IMG/VR virus record: IMGVR_UViG_3300032820_000156
Coordinates: 1-20,412 of that record
Length of the DNA stretch: 20,412 bases
Source of the DNA: a virus
Strand: one strand, 5' to 3'
The notes under the pieces were generated by a model. It did no database searches, was not told the DNA's origin, and saw only the letters and a list, made by a program, of their open reading frames with translations. Positions within the stretch are counted from its first letter, which is position 1. Every line of letters starts with the position of its first letter. Positions 13,780 through 20,349 of this stretch are shown piece after piece. The position numbers and the translations under genes were made by a program.

Positions 13780-14033
13780 TCTTTAGGAACTTCCCCTAGC
13801 ATATCAGCTAGTGATGGCGCGAATATTTTGACATCACGTCGGATGTGTTCTTCTTTTGTTGCTGTAGCAGGATTATCAACATCGGTTTTCATCGCATCTT
13901 CAGAATCATATTCCTCCCCTGTTACCGTATTGGTAAGAGTGGTTTCACTTTTACATTTATACCTCGGGATTCTGCGTCCATCAGATGTGTCCATATGTCC
14001 TAGAAGTTCTGCCGGTTCTACTATTTTAGCCAT
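13776..14033 (-). CDS. Unassigned small acidic phage protein
   Basis: The 85-residue product has EYDSEDAMKTDVDNPATATKEEHIRRDVKIFAPSL (split here as EYDSEDAMKTDVDNP, then ATATKEEHIRRDVKI, then FAPSL). I recall small proteins with the Asp-x-x-Asn-Pro-x-T-x-T segment and an R-x-V-x-I-x-x-PSL strand from marine phages, some with CxxC pairs that are absent here (a single Cys at residue 27). The ATG follows the stop of the upstream oxygenase gene directly. It is the last gene of the right - strand operon. No function is known. Confidence 0.6.
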   Translation of the reverse strand: MAKIVEPAELLGHMDTSDGRRIPRYKCKSETTLTNTVTGEEYDSEDAMKTDVDNPATATKEEHIRRDVKIFAPSLADMLGEVPKD

Positions 14034-14597
14034 CTAATTTAATTTCCTTTGTATTTTAGCATTAAAACTTAACATAATTCTATCCTCTTTTGAATTGTTA
14101 ATTTCCACCTCATGATTAAGCCATGAAGGAAAAATAAGCAAGTCATTAACTTTCGGCTGCCAGCCTACGCGTGGGGCTAAATGAATGGATTGATTCTCTT
14201 TCATAGGGGGAGATAAAACTTCAGATTGGGGATGAGGATTATGAAAAGTCAGTTTCCCGCTGTCCTTTGGGACTTGCAGATAAAAAGCTCCTGAGAGATA
14301 ATTATGGGGGTGTGAGTGCAATTTATTGTAGGTTCCCGGCCCATTGATCATGGCCCACATCCCAGTAAGACGCGGTTCACAATGATTCTCCACACCTAAA
14401 TGATCTAACGCCTCTATGCAGTAGTGAATGAGGTCCGCTTTAATGACACCGAAACGCTTGTCCTCGTGAAGATCATCACGGCTGTGCCATCCCCCTTGAT
14501 TCGTTTTTTGAATTCCTTTTGAATCTTCTTTTTGAACTTCTCGGACAGCTTTAATTAAATCTCCATAGTCACCGTTGGTGAAATTTACCGCGAACAC
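14034..14597 (-). CDS. Putative 2OG/Fe(II) oxygenase, HxH type; start uncertain
   Basis: The protein (187 residues from the GTG at 14597) has GMWAMINGPGTYNKLHSHPH with His94-x-His96, LSGAFYLQVP, SGKLTFHNPHPQ, and DLLIFPSWLNHEVEINNSKE with His162 and Arg173, ending MLSFNAK: a complete PF13759/TIGR02466-type pattern. The true start is probably further upstream. The frame continues without stop through Leu-Phe-Ile-Thr-Pro-Val-Phe, a typical start of this family, back to an ATC at 14627-14625. That ATC overlaps the upstream TAA and has AAGGAG (14640-14635) seven bases before it. The GTG has no ribosome binding site. See findings. Confidence 0.8.
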   Translation of the reverse strand: MFAVNFTNGDYGDLIKAVREVQKEDSKGIQKTNQGGWHSRDDLHEDKRFGVIKADLIHYCIEALDHLGVENHCEPRLTGMWAMINGPGTYNKLHSHPHNYLSGAFYLQVPKDSGKLTFHNPHPQSEVLSPPMKENQSIHLAPRVGWQPKVNDLLIFPSWLNHEVEINNSKEDRIMLSFNAKIQRKLN

Positions 14598-14626
14598 AGG
14601 AGTAATGAATAAGGAATGAAGTTCGA

Positions 14627-14995
14627 TTAGAGTGCTCCTTTTGTTGTTTCTAAAAAGCTCATTGTGATGTGGATCTCATTGGCGGCGTTCGCCGTAATTT
14701 TAATCAAGTCCGATTCCTCCAGAACCAGAGGCTGTGACAGAACTTCATAGGTCGTGTCGGTAGTAATAGTCTTATCGTTGGTAATTTTATAGGTTGCTGA
14801 AGCGCTACTGTCAGTCCATTCTATGGTATACTCGGTGGTGTTCGCCGAATCATTGCATATGAGGATGGATTTAATTACAGCCGTGGTTGGAAAAACAGGA
14901 GGCAGAGCTCCTGGATCAGCCGTTGGAACAGTGTAAATGGTTGTAGGACCAGTGGTGGTCATATCTACAGCGGCGTTTTTAAAGGTATCAGCCAA
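14627..14995 (-). CDS. Small beta-rich virion protein with TTG start
   Basis: The 122-residue product (Ala-Asp-Thr-Phe-Lys-Asn-Ala, TTTGPTTIYTVPTADPG, AVIKSILICNDSANTTEYTI, SQPLVLEESDLIKITA, IHITMSFLE) has the alternating pattern of a beta sandwich and matches small virion proteins seen in marine phages, where VVKSIxISN and a PLVLEAGDxL strand are typical. The start codon is TTG at 14995, eight bases after GGAAGGAG, so this unusual start is well supported. The gene overlaps the end of the 55-residue gene before it. A decoration or tail-tube accessory role is inferred. Confidence 0.7.
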   Translation of the reverse strand: MADTFKNAAVDMTTTGPTTIYTVPTADPGALPPVFPTTAVIKSILICNDSANTTEYTIEWTDSSASATYKITNDKTITTDTTYEVLSQPLVLEESDLIKITANAANEIHITMSFLETTKGAL

Positions 14996-15155
14996 GGAAC
15001 CAACTCCTTCCGCTATTTTTTTCTTCTATGTCTTGAGCATAGGAAGTGTTAAGAAGCAGGATAAGTTGCTCCAGAAGACGAATCATTTGATCAAACTGAC
15101 CGCTTTCATACTGGGGTGTTGCGTTAGGTAAACGTGTGATTGTAATTTTAGGCAT
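14988..15155 (-). CDS. 55-residue conserved small protein
   Basis: Between the genes at 14995 and 15159 lies a 168-base frame from ATG (15155) to TGA (14990-14988). The product begins MPKITITRLPNATPQYESG, followed by QFDQMIRLLEQLILLLNTSY, a leucine-rich amphipathic helix, and ends Ser-Trp-Phe-Leu-Gly. The helix pattern QFDQxxRxLxQLxxxLN with a final xxWFLG is something I recall from small marine-phage proteins in the same position. It starts three bases after the previous stop and overlaps the TTG start of the next gene, so it fits the operon closely. The function is unknown; oligomerisation through the helix is likely. Confidence 0.65.
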   Translation of the reverse strand: MPKITITRLPNATPQYESGQFDQMIRLLEQLILLLNTSYAQDIEEKNSGRSWFLG

Positions 15156-15158
15156 TTT

Positions 15159-15746
15159 TTAATATCTTCCAAATCCTCCAGGATATCCGAATAATCCTCC
15201 CAATCCCCCTAGCATGGAATAGGGATTAAAACCATAGGAAGATGTATGTCCAGGTGGCTGTGCCTGCTGTATTGGGGATTGTTTATTTAAGCCCGCAATT
15301 CCTTCTTCTATCTTACCCAAGCGATCACTAATGTTGCTGAATTGATCTCCAAATCCACCCATCTTTTCACCGAGTCCTCCTAAAGTGGATTCAAATCCAC
15401 CCATTCTTTCTCCAAGTCCCCCAAGCTGTTCGCCGAAACCTCCTATTTGTTCACCATATCCTCCAAGTGTTTCTCCGTATCCCCCTAATTGCTCTTCAAA
15501 ACCTGTTATCTGCTCTCCCATTCCTTTAATTCCCCACGGATCCAGTTGCTGTTGAATTGGTGGCTGTTGGTACGGCCATTGTCTTGGTCCTCCTCCTTGC
15601 GGAGGGTATTGAGGTCGTACTGGCTGTTTTGGATCTCCCCAGTTTCCAGTCATGCCGGGTCGGCCACCAAGTCCAGTAATCCCACTTCCCAACGCGTTAA
15701 GGAAGGGATTCATCATCCTTCTTTCATTAGGATTGAATTGTGTCAT
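15159..15746 (-). CDS. Gly-rich heptad-repeat protein with Pro/Gln-rich N-terminal part
   Basis: The 195-residue product has three parts: a Pro/Gln/Gly-rich stretch (about 39-71, with QYPPQGGGPRQWPYQQPP), eight seven-residue repeats of the form Gly-Glu-x-hydrophobic-Gly-Gly-aromatic/hydrophobic (77-132), and a Gly/Phe/Tyr-rich tail (LGGLGGLFGYPGGFGRY). No known domain is recognised. The heptads keep hydrophobic residues at positions 4 and 7, like a coiled coil interrupted by Gly pairs. The protein may be an extended linker, self-assembling rod or flexible virion protein. It follows the gp10-like gene with a TAATG overlap. The Pro-rich part could be a hydroxylation target; this is a guess. Confidence 0.65.
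   Translation of the reverse strand: MTQFNPNERRMMNPFLNALGSGITGLGGRPGMTGNWGDPKQPVRPQYPPQGGGPRQWPYQQPPIQQQLDPWGIKGMGEQITGFEEQLGGYGETLGGYGEQIGGFGEQLGGLGERMGGFESTLGGLGEKMGGFGDQFSNISDRLGKIEEGIAGLNKQSPIQQAQPPGHTSSYGFNPYSMLGGLGGLFGYPGGFGRY
15351..15518 (-). repeat. Eight heptad-coding units (21-bp period)
   Basis: Residues 77-132 of the Gly-rich protein form eight seven-residue units (GEQITGF, EEQLGGY, GETLGGY, GEQIGGF, GEQLGGL, GERMGGF, ESTLGGL, GEKMGGF). The DNA has a 21-base period with CCTCC and CACC-type cores on the + strand, but units differ at many silent positions. It is therefore older than the perfect 24-base array at 2332. Confidence 0.9.
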
Positions 15747-17593
15747 TATCTTCTTCCGTCCGGTCTGAGTTGCAGTTTCATTGAACCAAGTCGCCAGTTC
15801 GTGTCATTAATAGCATTGGATACAAAAGCGAGGTTCACGGACCTTCCCCTTCCCCGTATGTCAATTTTTTGTGTTGAAGACGTGACATTTCCTGTTGTTG
15901 TCACATTAGCTGCTGACTGTGGATATTGTTCCAAAGTCAATGTAACAGCAACATTATTTGTTAGATTAGTGAAGTCAGGAACGAATTTACTGACGGACAT
16001 TAATTGATCTCCCGAGGCGATTTCAATGGATCCTGAAGTCAGGCTCGCACTAATCGCCGTGCCGTCAGCTTGATTGTTTCCTTTCTCGTGTTCGTAGACA
16101 TAAGAGGCTCCCGCCGTCAGGCCTAGAATGGTCGCGGAATTAGCCGTTAAAGTCGTGCTATATTGAGTGGCGATAGGCTGTTCATATATCTCTGCCGCAA
16201 GCCAACTCGTACGGTCAAGGCTGATAGTATACCAGGTATTTTCCAGATAATTATAGACAACTCCTCTGTCAATTTGCGTAGCACTAGCTGTAGCGTAATA
16301 CCAAATAATTTCATTGAACTCGGTGTTCAGTCCGCATGCAATGTCGTTTCTATTAGTGAAACTAAGGTCATCAAATACAAAGTCCTGTACGGAACAAGGC
16401 ATTTTTTTAACCACACCATCATACACGTAAAAGGAATTCTCTCCCATCCAGTAGGCTTTACCGTTTACATCTATGCAAGCATGTTGAGCTATCAATCCGC
16501 AGTTAGCTCCTAATTGACGCTGTCCGAAAGTATAAGGAGTTCCAACAAACTGAACACCGTGCAGGGATTTATCCGTCCACACAAGTATTTGTCCTGTTGA
16601 TTTAACCGCTCCTATGATACGTGATCCATCCGCAATACGAAGGGATCCTGCTTCATTCGTCGCTACAGGAGTCCAATCCGTCAGATCTTCCCTGTCCGAC
16701 CATCTAAAAAATAAATCATCCTGTGTAGCCGTGTTTGCAATCGTTGTCTCCGTTCCCATACAAAAAAGGTGACGGGTGTCCGCAGACACTAGACTGAACC
16801 GTGACGCCGTAGGGGCGTTTGTAATAATCGCCGCCCTATTAGAGACACCGCCTGAAAGATCCCATTTATAAGTTCCCCCATTAATAACCGTTGCGATCAA
16901 ATCTTCCCCAAAGTTATCAAGTGACCAGTTTCTTGCGTAAATCACCACACTTGATGATGAACGAGCTGTACCCCAGGTACTAGCCCCCCATGTAGAAGTG
17001 CCCCATCCATATCCAAAGGTGGAGGTTGCCTCTCCAATGGAGAGTTGATAATTGGCGTTTCCTGTTCCACCGCCGCCTGATGTTGATCCTGACGCCGTAC
17101 TCGTATGAGTGACGGTATAATTATCTGAATCCGTAATGGTAGTAATCTCAAATTCATTATTCATATCCAAGCCGTCAATGGCGGAGAATGAATCAAAGGT
17201 CACAAAATCCCCTTGTTCAGCGTCGTGCGCCGTATCCGCTACGGAAACAGTTGTCGTACCGTTGGTCGTGAAAGGGTTGGTAAGGGAGTCGGGTCCTGAT
17301 CGTATGGGGGTGATGTCATTGAACACTCCTCCAACAAAAACATAGAGTTTCCTGTCGGTTCCCAAGGCGAGATGCCTAGTTCCGTCCAGACTAAGCCACG
17401 CATGCGTATCGCGGACTACGCCCACCACTGTTGTATTAGGATTAGGAAGATAGTCCCATCCGTTCCAACGCTCGGGTTTTCCGTAATGAAAACGTACAAA
17501 ATCAGAGTCGATATAGCGTCGGTCATCACCGGCCGCATAAGGAGAATCCTGTTTATCTATTCCTGGTTGAAATTTTAAATCGGTTAATTGCAT
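15746..17593 (-). CDS. P22 gp10-like tail/DNA stabilisation protein
   Basis: The 615-residue protein starts LKFQPGIDKQDSPYAAGDDRRYIDSD (given in parts: LKFQPGIDKQDSPYAAG, then RRYIDSDFVRFHYGKPERWNGW), a pattern I associate with the phage stabilisation protein family (P22 gp10, PF11134) of marine podoviruses. Most of it reads as beta-propeller-like strands, with repeated W-x-x-x-D and YVYDGVVKKMPCSVQDFVFDD segments. A Trp-Gly cluster GYGWGTSTWGASTWG (about residues 193-209) follows a Gly/Ser linker and resembles clusters in the repeat protein at 4715-6178. In P22 the protein forms part of the tail needle-hub connection. Here its gene lies 11.5 kb away, on the other strand, from the gp4-like gene. 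Start: ATG at 17593, 16 bases after the preceding stop. Confidence 0.75.
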   Translation of the reverse strand: MQLTDLKFQPGIDKQDSPYAAGDDRRYIDSDFVRFHYGKPERWNGWDYLPNPNTTVVGVVRDTHAWLSLDGTRHLALGTDRKLYVFVGGVFNDITPIRSGPDSLTNPFTTNGTTTVSVADTAHDAEQGDFVTFDSFSAIDGLDMNNEFEITTITDSDNYTVTHTSTASGSTSGGGGTGNANYQLSIGEATSTFGYGWGTSTWGASTWGTARSSSSVVIYARNWSLDNFGEDLIATVINGGTYKWDLSGGVSNRAAIITNAPTASRFSLVSADTRHLFCMGTETTIANTATQDDLFFRWSDREDLTDWTPVATNEAGSLRIADGSRIIGAVKSTGQILVWTDKSLHGVQFVGTPYTFGQRQLGANCGLIAQHACIDVNGKAYWMGENSFYVYDGVVKKMPCSVQDFVFDDLSFTNRNDIACGLNTEFNEIIWYYATASATQIDRGVVYNYLENTWYTISLDRTSWLAAEIYEQPIATQYSTTLTANSATILGLTAGASYVYEHEKGNNQADGTAISASLTSGSIEIASGDQLMSVSKFVPDFTNLTNNVAVTLTLEQYPQSAANVTTTGNVTSSTQKIDIRGRGRSVNLAFVSNAINDTNWRLGSMKLQLRPDGRR

Positions 17594-17609
17594 GGCCCCA
17601 CATAATAAA

Positions 17610-18416
17610 TTACTTCTTCTCTGGAGGCAAGAATTGAGTGCCTATATTTCCTCTAAAAGAATAGGTTCCATAATGCGTCACGCCGCTAAATACATCAGCA
17701 TAAACGGTGCCACCAATTTTCTGCCATAGTCTACAGAAAGCATAGTCTTCTGACAAGTATCTTTTGGAATCCGGATCAATCATCGTGTCAAAAAAAGCAT
17801 AGTTCCAATCGGAGGTTTCATGATATTTAAACTTATCCTCATGGGGCTGTCCTAAATGCTGATCATTCGTGAACTTGAGATGAGGATAGGCCACTTTCAT
17901 TTTATTAAACACATTTCGTTTAATAAGCATGAATCCGGTTGCCGCATCCATCACTTCAATAAATCCCTTTCTCATTTCAATATGGTCGGGATTTTTTACA
18001 TTAAGATTATATTCTAAAGAAAAAGCGTGGAGTTCATCGGGAGTAATGTCAGGTTTTTCTTGAGCTTTCTTTGTTACTTTGCGCCAATCAATTGCCTTGC
18101 GAGGGTAGATGGCCGCCACTACTTCTTCATCTAGATCCAACATGCGCATAACAGTTTTATACTCAAAGCCAATATCCGCATCTATAAATAAGAGATGAGT
18201 ATACTTATTTTTATCATCCATAAATAATTGGACTAATGTATTGCGAGCCCTGGTTACCAACGATTCATTTCCAATAGTGGCGAACTGCAATCCTATGCCT
18301 TGTCTTATGCATTCATGCATTAAGGCCAAGCAGCCTTCAAAATAATTAACACTAAGCATTCCTCCGTAACACGGGGTAGCGACAAACAGTTTAATTTTAG
18401 AAGTTTTTTTGACCAT
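17610..18416 (-). CDS. GT-A-type glycosyltransferase (family 2-like)
   Basis: The 268-residue protein has a nucleotide-sugar transferase pattern: IKLFVATPCYGGM (about 8-20), ATIGNESLVTRARNTLVQLF (46-65), HLLFIDADIGF with Asp79-Ala-Asp81 as the DxD metal motif, VVAAIYPRK, DAATGFMLIKRNVF, and RYLSEDYAFCRLWQKIGG near the C-terminus, where the acidic pair could be the catalytic base region. This resembles family 2-like transferases found in marine phage genomes. Donor and acceptor are unknown. The gene overlaps the one before it by 20 bases and lies downstream of an oxygenase, so hydroxylation followed by glycosylation of a virion protein is a testable idea. A host-surface or DNA target is also possible. 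Confidence 0.8.
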   Translation of the reverse strand: MVKKTSKIKLFVATPCYGGMLSVNYFEGCLALMHECIRQGIGLQFATIGNESLVTRARNTLVQLFMDDKNKYTHLLFIDADIGFEYKTVMRMLDLDEEVVAAIYPRKAIDWRKVTKKAQEKPDITPDELHAFSLEYNLNVKNPDHIEMRKGFIEVMDAATGFMLIKRNVFNKMKVAYPHLKFTNDQHLGQPHEDKFKYHETSDWNYAFFDTMIDPDSKRYLSEDYAFCRLWQKIGGTVYADVFSGVTHYGTYSFRGNIGTQFLPPEKK

Positions 18417-18687
18417 AACTAACTGTTAAATATTCAATATGAGTTACCCATCCTTTAGGAATGGCAATGGCGCCACCACCCATAACGTCATTCTTATCTT
18501 TACTATCTTTGCTGTAGGAACGCATAATAATTACTTTTTCAGGGTTATTAACAACCATCCATCCCACCTCTTGGCACACGGCCAACGGCGAATGAAGGAT
18601 CTCTTTAATATCAATCCATCCGGTTTCTGTATCACGAGCATCCGTCCACGTCACACGGACCATCGGGACATTCTTGATATCAATCAC
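18397..18687 (-). CDS. Small conserved protein of unknown function, GTG start
   Basis: The 96-residue protein starts at GTG 18687, which overlaps the preceding TGA as GTGA. Its pattern, VRVTWTDARDTETGWIDIKE, then VGWMVVNNPEKVIIMRSYSK, and GGAIAIPKGWVTHIEYL, fits a small beta-barrel-like fold; I recall phage proteins with GW, a valine-rich strand and IPKGxVxxIxxL, with no assigned function. Single copies sit near tail and modification genes. The end overlaps the glycosyltransferase gene by 20 bases. No enzymatic residues are evident. Confidence 0.6.
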   Translation of the reverse strand: MIDIKNVPMVRVTWTDARDTETGWIDIKEILHSPLAVCQEVGWMVVNNPEKVIIMRSYSKDSKDKNDVMGGGAIAIPKGWVTHIEYLTVSYGQKNF

Positions 18688-19421
18688 TTTTTATTATAAA
18701 ATTCTTTGTTACGCAATGTTTCAGCATTACCAGCTTCGTTGCCTGGCTTCTTAACGAGTTCAAGGTTAAAAGAAACCGATCGTCTTTCCTGTCTCTTGGT
18801 TCTAAAAGGATAGACACCGTGTGAAAGCCAATTAGGAAATAAGAATATATCACCCACTTTTGGAGTTTGCTGCAACTTATGTCCGCTGAATGTCGCGGCT
18901 TGACCGTGAAAAAAAACTATGTCACCTACTGTTGGATAATGATCTTCTTCCTTGTATTCATGTTCCAGTCCGGGTGGAATGCGTAAATAAATGACTCCTG
19001 ATAATTGTCCTTCATGAATATGAAAAGGATTAAAGTCTCCCGCCCACTGGCTCACGGTCCACATTGATTGAATGACAAGCTTGCCCACAAACGCAGGACT
19101 AATGGTTTCATTTGCTGGAGGAATGGAGATGTAAGCTTTTACCATTTCTCCAATATACTCAACCATCGGCTTGAATTCTTTGGTGCTCATCCACGATGAA
19201 GGAAAGCGCACTTCTTTTTTAACATTGCCCGCTAGGTTTGGCGCGTGATTAAATTCTTTGGAAAGCTGTTCACTCCCCAGCATTTTTGTTGCTTTCTTAT
19301 CCAATAAATGAATAAGATCCATAGGAACTGTTCCTTTGATAACAGTAGGACCAAACGGTCTAATGGCTTCAAATTTATGATTGAAGAGCGCTACTGATTC
19401 TGTCTTAACTTTCTTCGCCAT
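18684..19421 (-). CDS. Putative 2OG/Fe(II) oxygenase, HxH type; first gene of the right operon
   Basis: I prefer the ATG at 19421 (245 residues, starting MAKKVKTESVALFN) to a TTG at 19442. Neither has a clear ribosome binding site. The core contains IQSMWTVSQWAGDFNPFHIH with His134-x-His136, LSGVIYLRIPPG, GDIVFFHGQAATFSG and GDIFLFPNWLSHGVYPF with His201, followed by Arg213-Arg214 and SVSFNLE, the PF13759/TIGR02466-type pattern. The long N-terminal part (about 1-110) is larger than in the other copies. It is the first gene of the nine-gene right operon, diverging from the gene at 19537. Confidence 0.78.
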   Translation of the reverse strand: MAKKVKTESVALFNHKFEAIRPFGPTVIKGTVPMDLIHLLDKKATKMLGSEQLSKEFNHAPNLAGNVKKEVRFPSSWMSTKEFKPMVEYIGEMVKAYISIPPANETISPAFVGKLVIQSMWTVSQWAGDFNPFHIHEGQLSGVIYLRIPPGLEHEYKEEDHYPTVGDIVFFHGQAATFSGHKLQQTPKVGDIFLFPNWLSHGVYPFRTKRQERRSVSFNLELVKKPGNEAGNAETLRNKEFYNKK

Positions 19422-19480
19422 TATTCTATTGTCATATACCAAGAATTTGCATATAAATATAGATTAAAATAGGCCTACAT

Positions 19481-19510
19481 TCTACAAGGCTCGCCTTCTT
19501 GCATTATAAT
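19481..19510 (+). promoter_or_regulatory. Sigma70-type promoter for the gene at 19537
   Basis: A perfect -10 hexamer TATAAT (19505-19510) lies 18 bases after a partial -35 TCTACA (19481-19486, 4 of 6 matching). It is about 25 bases before the ATG at 19537, and AAGGAG precedes that ATG. The divergent - strand operon must start in the same 94-base gap, but no equally good promoter is visible for it. Confidence 0.45.
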
Positions 19511-19536
19511 CACAATCATGAATTGCAGAAGGAGAC

Positions 19537-20349
19537 ATGCTTAAGAAAATATTCAAGATGGCTAAAAAAGCCGCGCCCGTAATTGGTGCCGGACTAGGAT
19601 TTTTATACGGCGGTCCTATGTTGGGATCAGCTATTGGTGGAGGACTCGGGAGTCTTGTGGCGGGTAAAAGCCCTAAGGAAGCCTTGAAGTTTGCCGCATT
19701 ATCTGGACTCACAGGAGGAGCTCTCAGTAGATTTGGAGGACTGCAAGCCGGTCAAGGACTCGGTGGCCTATTCAATAGAGGAGCGACCCAAGCTGCTCAA
19801 ATAGGATCTCAAGGCGGGAAGTTTATGCCTAGCGTCAAGCAATTAACTTCAGGTAGAACTACCGAATTTATTCCTAATGCAGCGAAAAAAGGATTACTTC
19901 AAAAAGGACTTGGATGGATTAAAGCTAATCCAATGAAATCCGCATTAGCAGGTCTTTTAGGAGCGGGAGCCATTGGCGGGGAAGAAGAAGAAACAATTGA
20001 GGCTAAACCAGTTTACGGAACACAAAACCCATTTAGAGATTTAGGTTCGGCTTCGATTAATCCAAACCAATTAATTCCTTTCTCCGAATACGGACCAAAC
20101 TTTGCTGACGGAGGAATTATTACTCTAGCTGACGGCGGGGATTTTCCACGACGCACAGGAAAGATAAGAGGACCGGGAACCGAGACAAGTGATGACATTC
20201 CGGCGATGCTCAGCGACGGAGAATTCGTGGTGAACGCCAATACCGTGAGAGGATTAGGATCAAGGCTAGGAGGACGAGGAAGAGAAGATGAAAGAGAGAG
20301 AGGATCTAAATATTTATATGACATGCAAGACAGATACGGGACAGCATAA
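19537..20349 (+). CDS. Gly/Ala-rich virion or ejection-type protein with DDIPAMLSDGEFVVN motif
   Basis: The 270-residue protein opens with a basic, hydrophobic Gly/Ala-rich region (about 10-75, with VIGAGLGFLYGG and AIGGGLGSLVAG), like membrane-active or internal virion proteins. It ends in a conserved motif of phage structural proteins: Gly-Pro-Gly-Thr-x-Thr-Ser-Asp-Asp-Ile-Pro-Ala-Met-Leu-Ser-Asp-Gly-Glu-Phe-Val-Val-Asn (about 216-238), then a Gly/Arg-rich tail. The motif is common in tape-measure and tail-associated proteins. An ejection-protein role is plausible from composition. AAGGAG precedes the ATG and a perfect TATAAT lies upstream. Its TAA overlaps the next ATG. Confidence 0.7.
   Translation: MLKKIFKMAKKAAPVIGAGLGFLYGGPMLGSAIGGGLGSLVAGKSPKEALKFAALSGLTGGALSRFGGLQAGQGLGGLFNRGATQAAQIGSQGGKFMPSVKQLTSGRTTEFIPNAAKKGLLQKGLGWIKANPMKSALAGLLGAGAIGGEEEETIEAKPVYGTQNPFRDLGSASINPNQLIPFSEYGPNFADGGIITLADGGDFPRRTGKIRGPGTETSDDIPAMLSDGEFVVNANTVRGLGSRLGGRGREDERERGSKYLYDMQDRYGTA

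Noticed and set aside
15489-16007. + strand frame of 172 residues
   Set aside because: Antisense across two - strand genes (Gly-rich protein and gp10-like); composition reflects the opposite frame.
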